From NCBI GenBank assembly GCA_032173965.1, contig CM063283.1, forward strand, positions 81,284,743 to 81,348,742: a stretch of 64,000 nucleotides of DNA. The letters run 5' to 3'. The translations under genes were made by a program, and so were the position numbers. This DNA comes from Sitta carolinensis (lineage: Eukaryota; Chordata; Aves; Passeriformes; Sittidae). Shown piece after piece: positions 13,401 to 26,340 of this stretch (the stretch's first letter is position 1; each line of letters opens with the position of its first letter). Under the pieces are notes generated by a model. That model saw nothing but the letters and a program-made list of their open reading frames with translations, was not told where the DNA came from and made no database searches.

Positions 13401-16400
13401 TTATGCTTATTCCTAAAAAAAAAAATAAATTATTTCTATCCCTATGACTTCTTGGTAAATAAATCCTGATGAGCTGACAGAGTCCTCTGCAGAATGCAGT
13501 GAAGTATGTTATCCTTTAGTAACTTTTAACATAAATTCATCTTCTTTTTGAAGAGATAAAGTCCAAACTAATAAACACTAACTAATTAATGAGATAGTAA
13601 TAACCTAAAAAGTCATTAATTGAGCATCAAATTGCAATTTAGCTAAGTGTGCAACACACCAGCTTTAGCGTTGGGTACCATGCAAGCTGGAAACCAGGAA
13701 GTACCATTTCCCTCCCAAGTATTTCTGCATCTGCAGCAGATACTGAATATTCATTCTTAAACCAGATGGTCTCTGCTTGCGATACAATTAAAATGCCTTA
13801 GAGAAAAACAAAAAAGTTAACTCTCATTTATGTCCAATAACAGGGACTGTTCTACTTTGTATGACTTCATTATGGCATCAAAGTAGAGACATTTGACAGA
13901 TAGCAGTGTTGTAAAGTTCCCCAAAACCTTGTTTATGACAAGCTTGGTGAACATGTCATTACCAGATATAGAGTATTTGCTCCTTTCAGCCGGCTCAGAT
14001 TGGTATTTTGGAAGGCATTGTGCAAGGAAGGCTTTGCATCAGATCCTGTCTCAGCTGTCATTTCCAAAGACATAGTGCCACATAAGTGATTATTGACTGA
14101 CAAACTGCAAATGAGTAGGATTAGTGACCCTGCAGCCTGTAAAAATGAAGGAAAAGGCATCAGGAACATGGGCGAGATAGACATCAGCCAATATAATCTA
14201 ATTCGTTTCCTTCACCTTGTCAAAACAAGCTTAACATTAGTGTAATTTTCCTATAACATTTTTTAAAAAATGCTTCTAGTCTGTAAGCACGTCTAGAAAA
14301 CAAGATCTAGAGGACCTGGATTCATCATTCATGCCAGAGGACATAGTCATGAAGGTCTTATTGCAGTATTTCTTTTTCAAACTGTCCCTTTGGCACTGTG
14401 AATATAGTAAATTTATTTCATCCTACCCCCCAGGTGTCAGAAGACAAACACATCACCACACAATAACACCAGCTGTAGAGAATGAGAGTAATTAAATCCC
14501 ACAGCTGAAAGCAGCAATTCATCAGCATTGACATCTTCTGTGCATGACAGTGTGTAGTCCTCATATAAAGCTAATCTGGGCCTTTCTCACAAAATGAAAA
14601 CTTGCAGAAACGTATAATTTGCAGTTAATTTTTACAAAAGGTTTTTCTGGTCAAAAACATAGAGAAGAAAACAGTCTGCTTGAATCCATTTACACTGGTC
14701 TTTCAGCAGATACCATTTTTGTACACGTTGGTACAGGGATTTAAGCTTTCAGAGCCGTAGCTGTCTTTTTTTCCATCTATTAACTATTTTATTACTTGTA
14801 CAGCCATAGAATGATTCTAGGGGATAGATGGAGGGACTGGCCTGAGAAGGCTACTGAATAATATGCTATTAAGCTCCCAAATCCTGGTGATCTGTTTTTT
14901 CCCTTGCATGTGAACCCCTGGAGTTGCTTAAGTATCCAGGTCCCGTGTGTTATGGGGTATGTGGATGGAGCTTGGCTGCTTTATTTGTTGTGGCTGCTGA
15001 GCACAGAGCCTCCTGAATACAGGGCCCTGTGTGTCTGTTCGAAGTCAGATCAGACTCCGATCTAAGTTGAAGGTAGGCTGGCCCTCAGTGCACACATAAA
15101 TCGCATTATGGTCTCCACTGAACCTGTGACTCCCCTGCATCCCAAGATATGATTATTTTTCTGCATGTTTTCTGAAGCCTAAGTGGTTAAAATATTAATT
15201 TGAAGAGATGTTGAGAGTTGTGACAGGGTGGTTTTTTTTGATTTCTTTTTGATTGCAGGAAAATTAAGAATTTGTGTTGCTTTCCTCAGCGTATGGCACA
15301 CAGAGGAACGTATGGTTGATGTACAGAACAGCACAAAATGGGTGGGATTATGTCACAAGGCATCATAGGGAGTCAAGCATGTTGAAGTTCTTGTTTATAA
15401 CTTATTTGGAGCAGCTACTGACGTGATTTATCCCCAAACCACACCCAAGCTTCCTCTTGAAGGGTGCCAGTTGGAACAGGCTGAAACACAGCCATGGAGC
15501 AAGCAGAAAATGAAGTAGTGTACACAGAGATCCATCTCATCCTGTCCTGCAGTTTTGGTTGTTTAAGTAAAAGAAGAGAAGCATCCCTTCTATTTTTTTT
15601 TTTTTTTCTGACAGCGTGAAATGGGAAGATTGTCTTCCATCTTTAAAAATTGTTCACAGGACAGGAAAACTGTCTCCTTGTCTAATACTGCAGGCAGGAT
15701 TCATCCTTTTTAGTCCAGGAAATAGTCTAAAGGAAAACAGGTTAAAACGACACTGCGCACTATGTGAAAACCCATGGTAGCCCTGTGTGAAATTGTTTTG
15801 GACTAGTAAGCAACTGAAATGTCAGAAGCTGTATGTCTTACTGTGTAAGAAAGGGTTTATCCTTTACTCTGGTGTGTTAGAGGATTGCTGATTTAACCTG
15901 ACAACCCAGTATGATTATTTAATTTTATGTGAAAACATTTAAGTTTGTATCCAAAAGCATGAGAAAAATAGTCCCTCCACTGCTGTGCTGGGGTAAGAGT
16001 AAGTAAACAGTTAAGAAATTGTGAAAATATGAGCCTAACTAGTGTTAGCACATCAGCACCTATCATCCTGTAATCTGTAACTGGTTTCATATTCAGAAAC
16101 CACAGAGTTAGTTAGGAAAGACATTTTCCATCAATCAATCTATTCCTTGCAGTACTTTCCTAAGAATTTGATTAATACCTTTGTGTGGTAATCAGTCAGA
16201 CTTCTTGAAAATGGAAAAAACACAAAAAAGGAGGATAATTTTGCTGTGGATCAAACACATATCAGGGACTCTCTACTGATTCCTCTCAGTTTAAAAGAAG
16301 ATCTCCTGATGCCTCTAATGTAAAGTTCTCAAAAAAGAGGCTGAAAGATAGGGAAATTAGAAAATCTTGAAATGTCCACTAGACCATCAGCACAATCTTT

Positions 16401-16834
16401 TAAATTGCAGGTTATAGCATCACACTACTGTAATTCTTCCTCATGCATCAGAGAAGTACTAAGTCAGTTACCATGTGCTTAAAATACTGTTTTCTTCTGA
16501 TCAGGTAGTATAACACTATTTGGAAACTTGAATTCACTGGCAGCAGGATGCAGAGCAGCCACTAATCTTTCTCATCAGTATATCTCTCAGAGAAAGAGCT
16601 AAAGAGAGAGGAAACAACCCCAGCCCCAGTGAAATGACCCATTCAGCAAGAGTAGAAACAGGAGTTGGAGGAGTTTCTGCCTTCCATGTGAATGAGCTGT
16701 AAAACAGAGTTAGGGAGAAGGACCACTGGCTTCCCTTGGAAAATTCTCCAAATGAGCTTATGGATGAGCAGCAGTTTGGAATTAAAATAAAAGGGTGCAG
16801 AGGAGTAGGTTGTGGGGAGTGCATATTCAGGTGT

Positions 16835-16892
16835 ATTTTTTTATATATTTATATATTCATATATTTGCATAATCATATATATGTATATCTTC
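16835..16892. repeat. AT-rich TATAT-type low-complexity tract
   Basis: Imperfect TATAT/CATATA repeats run over about 55 bases. This is simple sequence. Confidence 0.7.
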
Positions 16893-17730
16893 TATCTAAA
16901 TTCCTCATTGCTTTGCTATTTGTGAGTCATGTGTCCCTAACAAAAAAATTTGTATTGCAGGACCCCATCACCTAAAGACCCTATTTGCTACAGTGAGATA
17001 TAATTTTAGGAGATTTTGGAGATCTACAGGCCCTCCTTTCCCCCTCTTTGAATATGACAGTCTGTAAGTTACCAGTAATTGAAGGAGACTGAAAAACCTT
17101 TCAGAGTGAAGTAAGGAATTCTTCCATGAACAAGAGAAACAAAATTTTTGGTGGTGTTCCTGAGTTTTCAAAGGTTGACATAAAATGTCAGGTTCTACCA
17201 AGAAGCTGAAAACATCCCCTTTGCTTGAGGCCTAAAGCGTTTATGCCTGGAAGTCACCTTTGTCAGGTCTCCTGGTTCATAAATATCTGCAATATGAATG
17301 CCAACATCAGAGGTGTGAGTTCCTCATGGTCCTCATGCTACTACATGACCTGTCTTATCCTAAGATAAACATCTACAGTTGGACAGATGAATTAAGTCCT
17401 TCAAGTGCCAGTTTATCCCTGTGAATGGCAAAGGGGTCCTCTGGTTACTAGCTCAACTGTAGACGTCTGTGCTGTATAAAGGTATAAAGTTGGTTAAGAT
17501 GAATCCTTTCCAAAGTTACACAGTATTAATGTTCTAGTTTTTTTTAAAAAATGAACTGAAGGTGGTAGGATTTTGGATGTGCACAGGAGAGAACAGAAAC
17601 CTGTAAAGGTTTGTTCTTAGATCTGGGGCACAAATAATCTGCTATCCAGCTGGTTTTGCAAATGGCAGCTCTCAGGTGTTAGACCATTTCCCATTTAAGT
17701 GGGAAATGTGCTCGCGGGCAGCTACAGATG

Positions 17731-17880
17731 AGGAAATCCCAGTTACTTATGAAATGTATTTCTCATATATGTTTATGATCTGTTGTGTGCCTTCACTACA
17801 GCAGCCCTGGGTGAGGAAATCCCAGTTACTTATGAAATGTATTTCTCATAAGTGTTTACAATTCATGGTGTGCCTCCACA
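17731..17880 (+). repeat. Tandem duplication, period 83 bp, two copies
   Basis: The segment starting AGGAAATCCCAGTTACTTAT occurs at 17731 and again at 17814. The first 40 or so bases are essentially identical; the remainder (TTTATGATCTGTTGTGTGCC versus TTTACAATTCATGGTGTGCC) is more diverged. The second copy fades near 17880. No mobile-element hallmark is visible, so a local replication-slippage or mispairing duplication is likely. Confidence 0.85.
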
Positions 17881-19164
17881 GTTTATCACGCAGATATCAC
17901 CATGCATTTACATGGGTAGCTATGAGTACTCCCTGTGTGTATTTATAATAGCCTAATGTTTGTAACAAGAGAGAACCATGGGAAGCAAGCACCATCTGCT
18001 ATTTGAGGATGAACTGGAAACAGTAAACACATTCTTTTAACATAACAGGATCATCCGCCACCCAGTTTGTGAGCTATGAAAACTTTCAATTCAGAAGTCA
18101 CACAAATAGATCTGGCTATAGTAATAACTATAATGAGTAAGATTGCAAGCCACAAACTTCTGTGTTGCATTTTAGAAAGACTACTGAGATACTACAAGAT
18201 GTAGTACACATGTTTCCTTTTGTTTTCATTGTGTTCTGAGCTAAATACTTGGGATTTGGTGAATTTTGATAGGTAAACACTAGAAGGGACTTTGGTTTAG
18301 TGCTTCTAGTCCCCGTTTTTTCTAGAAGGAACCTGATCCTAGATGTGGTACAAATGCATCATTAATACGATCTCTCAAGAGCTAGTGGTTTGTATACATT
18401 ATTACATATTTAAACATTCTGTTTAAATTGTGTTTGTGAGTCTCTTCAGTGCAAATCGGTGTGGTGCCATCTCAGTGCTGGGGAAAGGGGAGGTAACCAC
18501 AGGGGTTACATTGCCACAGACCAGGCACTCTGCAGGAAATACACAACATATGCAGAAGAGGATTTGGATGAAACCAGAGCAATAAAACAAGAATGAACTT
18601 GGTCAGCTTATCAGAGATGGGATTTATAGTGGTATTTATTTGGCCCCATCGTGCTGACCTACTTTTCTGTCACTGGAACAGGAAGGAGGTGCTGCTGCTG
18701 GTCCTAGGCTCAGGCATGGTCTGAGTTGCTTCTCATGTCTCTTAATTGCTCATCAAAGTCTTGGTGCTAGCCACCACCAATTTACAAGCTTAACTTGCTG
18801 TCTTACCAATATTTTACTCAATTTAGTATATCCGTTACTTTTTGACTGAATAGCAGGGGTCAGAGTTGGTGCCATGTGCCTGGCAGGCCTGTTTTCCCAG
18901 GACTCTGCTGTGAGAGGCACTGTGAGCCTCAGCTCAGCCGTGTCACATCCCTGCAGCCAGCAGCAGTACGCTGAGGCTGGCCATGTGTGTCTCAGGAAGA
19001 GACTTATTCAGTATTGTTGCCTGCCAAGCTTAAGATGCAAAATTGAGTCTTCCACAGTCTGTCACTTGTCATATACTATCCTAAGATGATTAAAAATGTA
19101 GAAAGAGAAAAGCTGTCTTGTTGTTTGTGGAGCTCAGAGCATTGAAAATAAACTTATACAGACT

Positions 19165-19709
19165 GTGAGTATATTTGGGTGCCTTCCACCTGGAGTGCTG
19201 CATCCAGCTCTGGGCTCCCCGGCACAGGAAGCGCATTGAGCTGTTGGAGCAAGTTCAGAGGAGGGACACCAAGAAGATTAAATGGATAGAGCATGTCTCC
19301 TACAAGGAAAGGCAAAGAGAATTAGAATAATTCAGTGCGGAAAAGAGAAAACTTTGTGGTGACCTAACTGTGGTCTTCCAGTATCTGAAGAGAGCTTACG
19401 AGAAAGACAGAGATAGATTTTTTTACAAGGATATGTAGTGACAAAAAGGACAAGGGGAAAAGGCTTCAAACTTAAAGAGTACGTTTTGATCACATATTTG
19501 GAAAAATTTCTTTACTGTGAGGGTGATGATGTACTGGAACAGATTGCCCAGAGAAATTGTGGATGCCTCATCCTTGGCAGTGTTCAAGACCAGACTGAAT
19601 GGTGGTCTGAGCATCTTGAGATAATGGAAGGTGTCCTGGCCTATGGAAGTTGTGTTGGAACAAGGTGACTTTTAAGATCCCTTTCAACCCAAATTGTTTC
19701 TTGATTCTA
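19165..19709 (+). mobile_element. CR1 LINE fragment, longest in the window (about 545 bp)
   Basis: The sequence follows the CR1 ORF2 3' end and 3' UTR in order: TGCATCCAGCTCTGGGCTCC, GAGCTGTTGGAGCAAGTTCA, AAGAAGATTAAATGG, TCCTACAAGGAAAGGC, then TTTACTGTGAGGGTGATGAT, GATTGCCCAGAGAAATTGTG, ATCCTTGGCAGTGTTCAAGA and the terminal CCCTTTCAACCC ... TTGATTCT. It is 5'-truncated and carries stops and indels, so it is inactive. It is in the same orientation as DHRSX, within the intron. Confidence 0.93.
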
Positions 19710-22700
19710 AAAATTATATAGGAAGGACACTATGGGGAAGCATACTTGTTTTTTTCTGTCAGGGCTGTGCATTGTCCAGTTACAAAGGCTATTTTTATGA
19801 CTGCCCAAGATGTGAATGTACCTTTGAAAAATGGTAATTTTTCAAAGAGGAGTTCAGTTATCACGACTCTCATGCATCACAAGCAGTAACAAGAACTTAG
19901 GTCCCCATTTTCCTTTGCACGTGAAATGATGACTTCCATCATCATGAAGTTTGTGGTACTTCATCAGTGGCTTTATACAAGTGTAGCTGATCAGAACCTG
20001 CAAAAAAGTAAATAAGATCTGTACATAAAAGCATCCAGATCCGAATCTTACTGCATATTCTTTTACCAAGGATTATCTGATTTAATTTCCTGTCGTCTGT
20101 CTGGAGTACTGTTCTTTTGTAAAGCATGTAAGACATGTCTGATCCTGCTCCTTAGAGGTTCTCCTTGATCTGGGTCTGGCCTTTTATTTTTCTTGCCTAG
20201 TTTAGGTTTGTGGCACATGTGTCCTATTTTATATGCCTGTTATCTCGGGAAGTGGATTAAGGCTGGCACAGATACACTGAACCCTAATCGCTTTAGAGGG
20301 CCTGCAAATCTCCAGAGGTAGTAAGTACTTCAAATGTTTATATTACTAGGTTCAGTTATGTTGCTTGAAATCCATTCAAGAAGATCTGGAAGATAGGAAG
20401 CTGGGCATTTTGCATAGGGTTGGGTTTTTTTTGGTTTTTTTAATTACCCTGTTAATATTATTTTATATACACTTAATGCTCAGCTTTCGTTTTGGTGGGT
20501 TTTTTTCCTCCTCATTGTAAAGCAAGCCTCAAGCACTATTTTCACTGCAAAATATACCCATAACCTGGTATCTTGGCTGTACTCTCCCATGAGAGTTTTG
20601 ACCCACTTGTTAGAGTTCTAGGTTAAAGGCAGATTGCTGGTGTCATTATTTTCAGCTTTTTAGAAAAGTGTTAAAATATGAAATGTGTTTGTGCTCAGGT
20701 ACCTGGATTTGTCATCTCCAGGTCACTACACAATAATTTACTCAGAGGAGCCAAGGGAATTATAAAGTACCTCCGGTGCTCAGAAGCAGCTCTTGTACAT
20801 TTGATGTACAATCTGTCACACACTCTTCTGGTTGGAAAGAAAGAATTTACAGTATTAGAGTCATTAGGCTTTGCAGATGTGAGCAGGTACCATCCTGCTC
20901 AAGGTTGGAACCAGTGCTGTCACTCTTACCATAAAGATAACACACCTTTTGTGAGCTGGTTTCGGTTTGACTCTGTAGAAGCCCTTAGCAATTTTCTTTT
21001 CTTCTTTTTATTGTCAATTTATATCACGATATCTAGTAATAGTCTCTAAGCAAACAGGAGTAAGAATGCTTTTAGGGAAACTATTTACTCAAGACAAGAA
21101 TTAATTAAAGTGAAGTGACTGGAAATGTATTTATTTTGAGAAACTGAGAAAGAAATAAGAAAAAAGAAGATACTTGTTTCTAATCTTTGGAATCATACTC
21201 TGGGAATGGCTTCCACAGTGTGGCAGCTATAAGAAGAGTGTTGTTTTTATGATGGAACTTAAATAGGTTTTGGAGAAGAAGATCAGCTGATAGGTTATCT
21301 GCAAAATTAGATCAGAGATGTCCCAAGACGGATTGTTGCTTCTGAATTCTTTCTGTACTTAGAATCCTTTTATTTGTCCCAGGTTTACCTGGTTTGCTCC
21401 CATACTGAAAAGAAATAAAAGAATCCAGTATAAGAGTACAAAAGTGAAGATTTTCCAAGATTTTGATTTTGAACTTGTAGAATACCTAGCAAATTCTTCT
21501 TTAGGAAAACCTTTGGTGGAGATGTGCTGTTTTTTGCACTCACCTCCATCCTTGCCTTTCTTGACAGTAGTACTTCCAGTTTGCTGATGAGCTGTGTTGA
21601 ACTGTCCAACAGTCTAGTCCTTGCTTTTGGTTGCAGGAGAAAAAGGGAAGATGGCAGCTATGGATCAGCCTGACGAGCCTTCAGTGAAAATGAGATCTTT
21701 TATTGTCCTGGTCAAAATACCTGTGCATGCTCTTAAAAATTAAAGTAGCCAAGATAAATTGCAAATGGAGCTGTAGAGATGACTGCCATAGCTATGCGGT
21801 TGATCTCTAACCTGCGTTACAGCACTGCATTTCACAATTTGTTCAATGCTCAAGAGACCCTTCAGCAGAGAGGCTGGGCAACCATGGGCCACAGTGTGGC
21901 CCTTGAATGAGAGACCATGTCTTCCCCTGTTTCCACAGACAGCTCAAGGCCATTGTCTGAGGTCTTCCCAGACAATGCATGCTTTGCATCTAAAGTACCT
22001 TCAAGATGACTAATGCTGGGGAGCCTCGTAGTCCTGCTGGAAGCTGGCAGAGGAGTTAAATCCAACTGAGTGTCCAGAGTAGACTAGCAGGAGTTAGAAA
22101 GGCAGAGATTTCAATTTCTAAAATGTCCAGAACAGTTTGGTTCAGGATTTTTTCTAAGGGAAGGAAAGTTATTACATTCCTCTTTTGTGATGTCAACTCT
22201 CCTTGACCTGAATTGGTGTTTTCACTGCTGCTTGCCATATTTTTCTTATGGAGAATTGTACTACATGTTTTAAAAATTAAAACAAAAAAAAATCTTTTCT
22301 TTTTTTTGTTTGTTTTCTGATTTTGTGGCCTTTTTAATTTAAACCATGATGTGATATTATAGGGAGGTCAAAACTGAGTGCTTGATCTTTCTTGGGTGGG
22401 TCTTTCAGAGCAATGGACTTGCAGCAGACTATTGGTTGTGGATTTGTAATGAGAGCTAAAATATGTTATGAGAGCTAAAAGCTCCAAAAGACTGAGTAAA
22501 AATTTGCCCCCTGGTATGAATGACTGTCTAGATTTCAAAATAGATCCTTTGGATTATGCAGAAAATTTGAACTGTCAAGAAATAAATGGTGGGGTGAACT
22601 GAAACATAGGTCCCGTGATACCTGCAATTTAGCTGTATTTCAGTAATCTCTCATTCACCTTTCATTGCTGTCAGTGGCCTATAGGTTTCTGTTATATTTA

Positions 22701-23264
22701 TGATGGAAATATCTGTCACTGAATCATGTCACTGAGATGCATGTGTTTTTTCCACTTCAAGGAATTATTAAGCACTCCATAGTTTCTGTGGTAAACACCA
22801 CATTGCTGGGTCATTTGTACTACCAGGTATTTCTTCATGTAAGCATCTTTCTTGCACAAGAAATTCTTTATGTATGGTAGGTGGAAGGTATTTTTGTTAA
22901 GCAAATGCATATAATTTTATTTCATGTTTTTACATGTTTTCACTATCAACTAGTATTTCTGTAAAACTTTGGATAACAGTGTTTATTAACAGAAATTTGC
23001 AAGAATTAATATGGTTACTTAGCACTTTAATAGATGTACCTAAAATTCAGGAAATTGGAGTACGTCTCATGTTTTGGAGTCCCTTTGCTTAAAATTGTGC
23101 AGATTAGATAATTTTCATGTTAAAATATTACTTAATTTCAAGCATAGGACTTTTTAATATACAAGATTATATTAATAAAATATAATTTCCTTTTTAACCA
23201 TACACTAACCAAAAATGTAACCTACTGTAGGTTGACAAGTTAAAGAGTAGTTAAACTAAGTAGA

Positions 23265-24664
23265 AGTTGTGGTTTCAATTTGAAATTGGGCAGAAACACG
23301 ATTTTCTGTTTTGGTTTGAGTTTGCCAATTTCAAAGTTTCCAATCAAGAGCAAAGCAGGTTTAAGCTTAAAAGTAATAAGACTTTATTAACTAACACCAA
23401 AAGAAAGAAAAACAATAAGAATAAGGATGAAACCTTCAAAACACTCTTCCTCTCTCCCTACACCTTCTTTTCTCTTAACCAACCATGTAAAGAAAACAAC
23501 ACTCAGAAATCTCAGACAGTTTCCACCTCTAAAACAGTTTTCTTCAGTTCACTTAGGGAGGGAAGCACCTCTTGTTCCCTAGGGTCAATTTCCCCACAGG
23601 AAAACAGTTCTCTCGTAGATCCATTCTTCATGAACAGCAACCGCCTGGATCTTTTTCGTTCATGAAACTCCTCCCATGTTCACAGTTGTGTCTCTGGGCC
23701 ACATCGATGTATGGGGGCTTATTTAAAAGAGAATATGCTTAAAACAAAGATTCTCTTTGTCTTTGGGAACACTTTCACCTCCAAGGAACAGAGATTCACT
23801 TCTTCTTCGAGGGCAAAACTCTTTATCACTTCATCTCTCTGTTCAACTTCTCATGAAATCAACAGTCCCCTCAACATTTCACTCCTTTGCTCAGGTCTAC
23901 AACTTGAACTCTTTTATCTCCCCCATACTTCTTTATGGTTTAAAGGAAACATTTCAATACGTTATAACCAACCACCATAGCTCACAAGAGTATTTTACAG
24001 CTCAAAAGCAACTTCCCACACTCCTTCCACCTGGACTTTCACTCCTTCTGGACTGACTTTGATACCTCATGTGGTCTTTACACATCTGCATTCTAATTTC
24101 TCTCACTGGAGAGAGGATGGAGGCTTTCCAGGTCCCATCTGTGCACTGATGCACTGAAAGAGTTAACAAGAGACAGTGTCTGGCCACGGCAGTCCATGGT
24201 GTCACATTTCAAAGCCATGTTGATGGGGGCAGCTCTCAGAGGGTCCAGACCCAAAGGCAGCCGCTCGCTGGTCGCCTGTAGCCAGGAGGGAAAGTTGGAC
24301 AGATTCCCAAAATTCCTTTTCCACCCCACGGTCTCATCAGGTGTTCTGGCCTTATCGAATTTCCCACCCTCTCTCCCCAGGCTCAGCCAAGGCAGGTTCA
24401 GCTGGGGCCAGCAGCAGAGCAGACTCTGTGCCGCAGATGTTCCCAAAATCAGCTGTCCCTGCCTGGCCCGCGTGGCCTCCCCCTGTCCCCACTCAGCCCA
24501 GGGCAGAGAGGGCAGAGGTGTGTGCTCTGACAGCTGGGAGGAAAGAGCCCTGCCCGGGCTGCTTCCAAAGGGAATAAGAACGAGAAAATGCTTTCCCATT
24601 GGTCCAATAAAATGCCAATCTCAAACCCAGCCAGCTCACTTCGTGGGCTGGCCAAACCAGGACA
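23265..24664 (-). mobile_element. Solo LTR of an endogenous retrovirus, family A copy 1
   Basis: This roughly 1.4-kb element is flanked by a perfect 5-bp duplication, GTAGA at 23260-23264 and 24665-24669. Its right end is AAACCAGGACA, matching the inverse of the TGTCCTGGTTT left end seen intact in copy 3; here the left end has decayed. Read on the minus strand it has the LTR layout: a TG start, an ATTGGTCCAAT CCAAT-box palindrome (24598-24608) near the 5' end, and an AATAAA signal (complement of 23383-23388) about 120 bp before the 3' end. No gag, pol or env coding is present, so it is a solo LTR left by recombination. The 5-bp duplication fits ERVL-like (class III) elements. Open frames of 130-170 codons inside it are not genes. 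Confidence 0.9.
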
Positions 24665-26152
24665 GTAGATTATTCTTCCACTCTTAACCTTACTCATATG
24701 CAGTACCTAAGAATTTTTAAGAAGGATAGATAAATAACCCTAACAAAATGCATAAAAAAAAAAAAAATATTTTGGGAGACTGCAAGATCCTTTTAATTTC
24801 ATCTGTTGTTTGTTATTGTCAGTGTAGATTATGGATGAGAACATCTGCATTTGTCCTCCAGTTAATATAGTTCTGAATTAGAAGAAAGGGCAGAGCTACA
24901 TAGCAGCTGGCAAGTGGTCAGTTAACCTTCATTGCAAATGTTTAAAACACCTCTTCAGTGGGGCTGCTTAATGATGAAATACATAAGGCTGGCTTTTCTG
25001 ACAACTCGTGGAATAAGATCGATGATTGTAACCTTTTCTCTAAATTAAACTGGAAAACCAGGAGCCAGCAGGGCTGTATGCTCAGAGCTTTGGAAGAGCA
25101 GCTCCCTTACTGCTCATCACCCCATAAAAACATTTTTAATGTCTATTTTTAAATTATGTGAATATTTTTTGGGCTATGCTCTAATCTCCATTTTACTGAG
25201 CCTACTTCATTGTTTATAGTTTTGAAGTAGTTAAATTTGTACTTATTTAATGTAGCAGCAGTTAGCTCCAGCCAGAGTACTGTCTAGATTTTATTTCCTT
25301 TTCAACCCAAAAGTAAGCTTTATGAGACTGAGCAGCTGTCTACTACTTGCAATTGAGGTGTATGCTGAGACAATTTTCAATCTTATTTTATGATTTCTCG
25401 TGCTTGTCTAAATAAAAGGGAAAAAAATACCCTGGGTGAGCTCTTTAAAAATGAGTTTATATCTTCAGAGAAGGGGTTAAAGAGCATACTTGACTCAGGT
25501 ATTTATTTTCCCTTAGAGAAACATGTTGTATGAAGATGTATACCTTAGTGCCATTTTCTCTCTGGGTTTCTCCTTGTGGTTTTGTTTGTTGTTTGGCATG
25601 CTTTTTTTCTGCTGTGGCCATCTGAAAATATTTGTAAATTCTTCTCTATGTTAATTTAGACTTGGAAAGGAATCTCCTTGATTTTTCAAGAGCCAAACTG
25701 CTTTTCCTCATTTTATTATGTTAGTAATTAAAAATTATTGCTGTTTTCTTATGCAGAACTGTAGCAAGACCCCCCAAATATGTTTCTAGTCACAGCTGGG
25801 CATTTATTATTTTGAAAATCTGTCTCTCCTATCAGGTGCTGCTGGTAACTGTTGTCAGATGTTCGAGTAGTTTTGCTCTGATGGCAGGCATGATGTTGTT
25901 TCAATTCATTTTCAAAGCAAGGACCAGATGTTTCTTCTGGGCTAAGCAGAATTGATTTGCAGTTAAAACCTCAAGTAAAGTTGTATCATATCAGGCTGTA
26001 AACCAGCCATGTCTCAAGCCACATGTGAATCAAAAAAAAAAAAAAATATGAGAGCCGGTGGTAATCATCTTCTTTACTGCCCTGTACATTTCGGATATTT
26101 GTTTATGCAAGTAAAGAACAGATGTGTTCTTCTCTCACCTGTGTTAACAAAT

Positions 26153-26340
26153 GAGAATTCAGATCTGTACCTTGAACCGTTTCATGATTTTCCCTTGCTC
26201 TACACAGAGATAACAATAAAAACAAGGCAAATGACTATATTTAGAGAATTCAGATCTGTACCTTGGACTGTTTCATGATTTTCCCTTGCTCTACACAGAG
26301 ATGACAATAAAAACAAGCAAATGGCTATACTTAGAGAATT
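26153..26340 (+). repeat. Tandem duplication, period about 91 bp, two copies plus 7 bp
   Basis: GAGAATTCAGATCTGTACCT begins copies at 26153 and 26244, and GAGAATT starts a third, truncated unit at 26334. The copies differ by only a handful of substitutions and one deleted base (AACAAGGCAA versus AACAAGCAA), so the duplication looks fairly recent. Confidence 0.92.

Noticed and set aside
19438..19668. 76-codon open frame with coding-like composition
   Set aside because: It is a remnant of CR1 3' sequence, not a host gene.
24093..24687. Overlapping 160-codon open frames on both strands, repeated near 38862-39585
   Set aside because: They lie within family A LTR copies 1 and 2, have no match to retroviral gene families that I can see, and are not kept in frame consistently between the copies.
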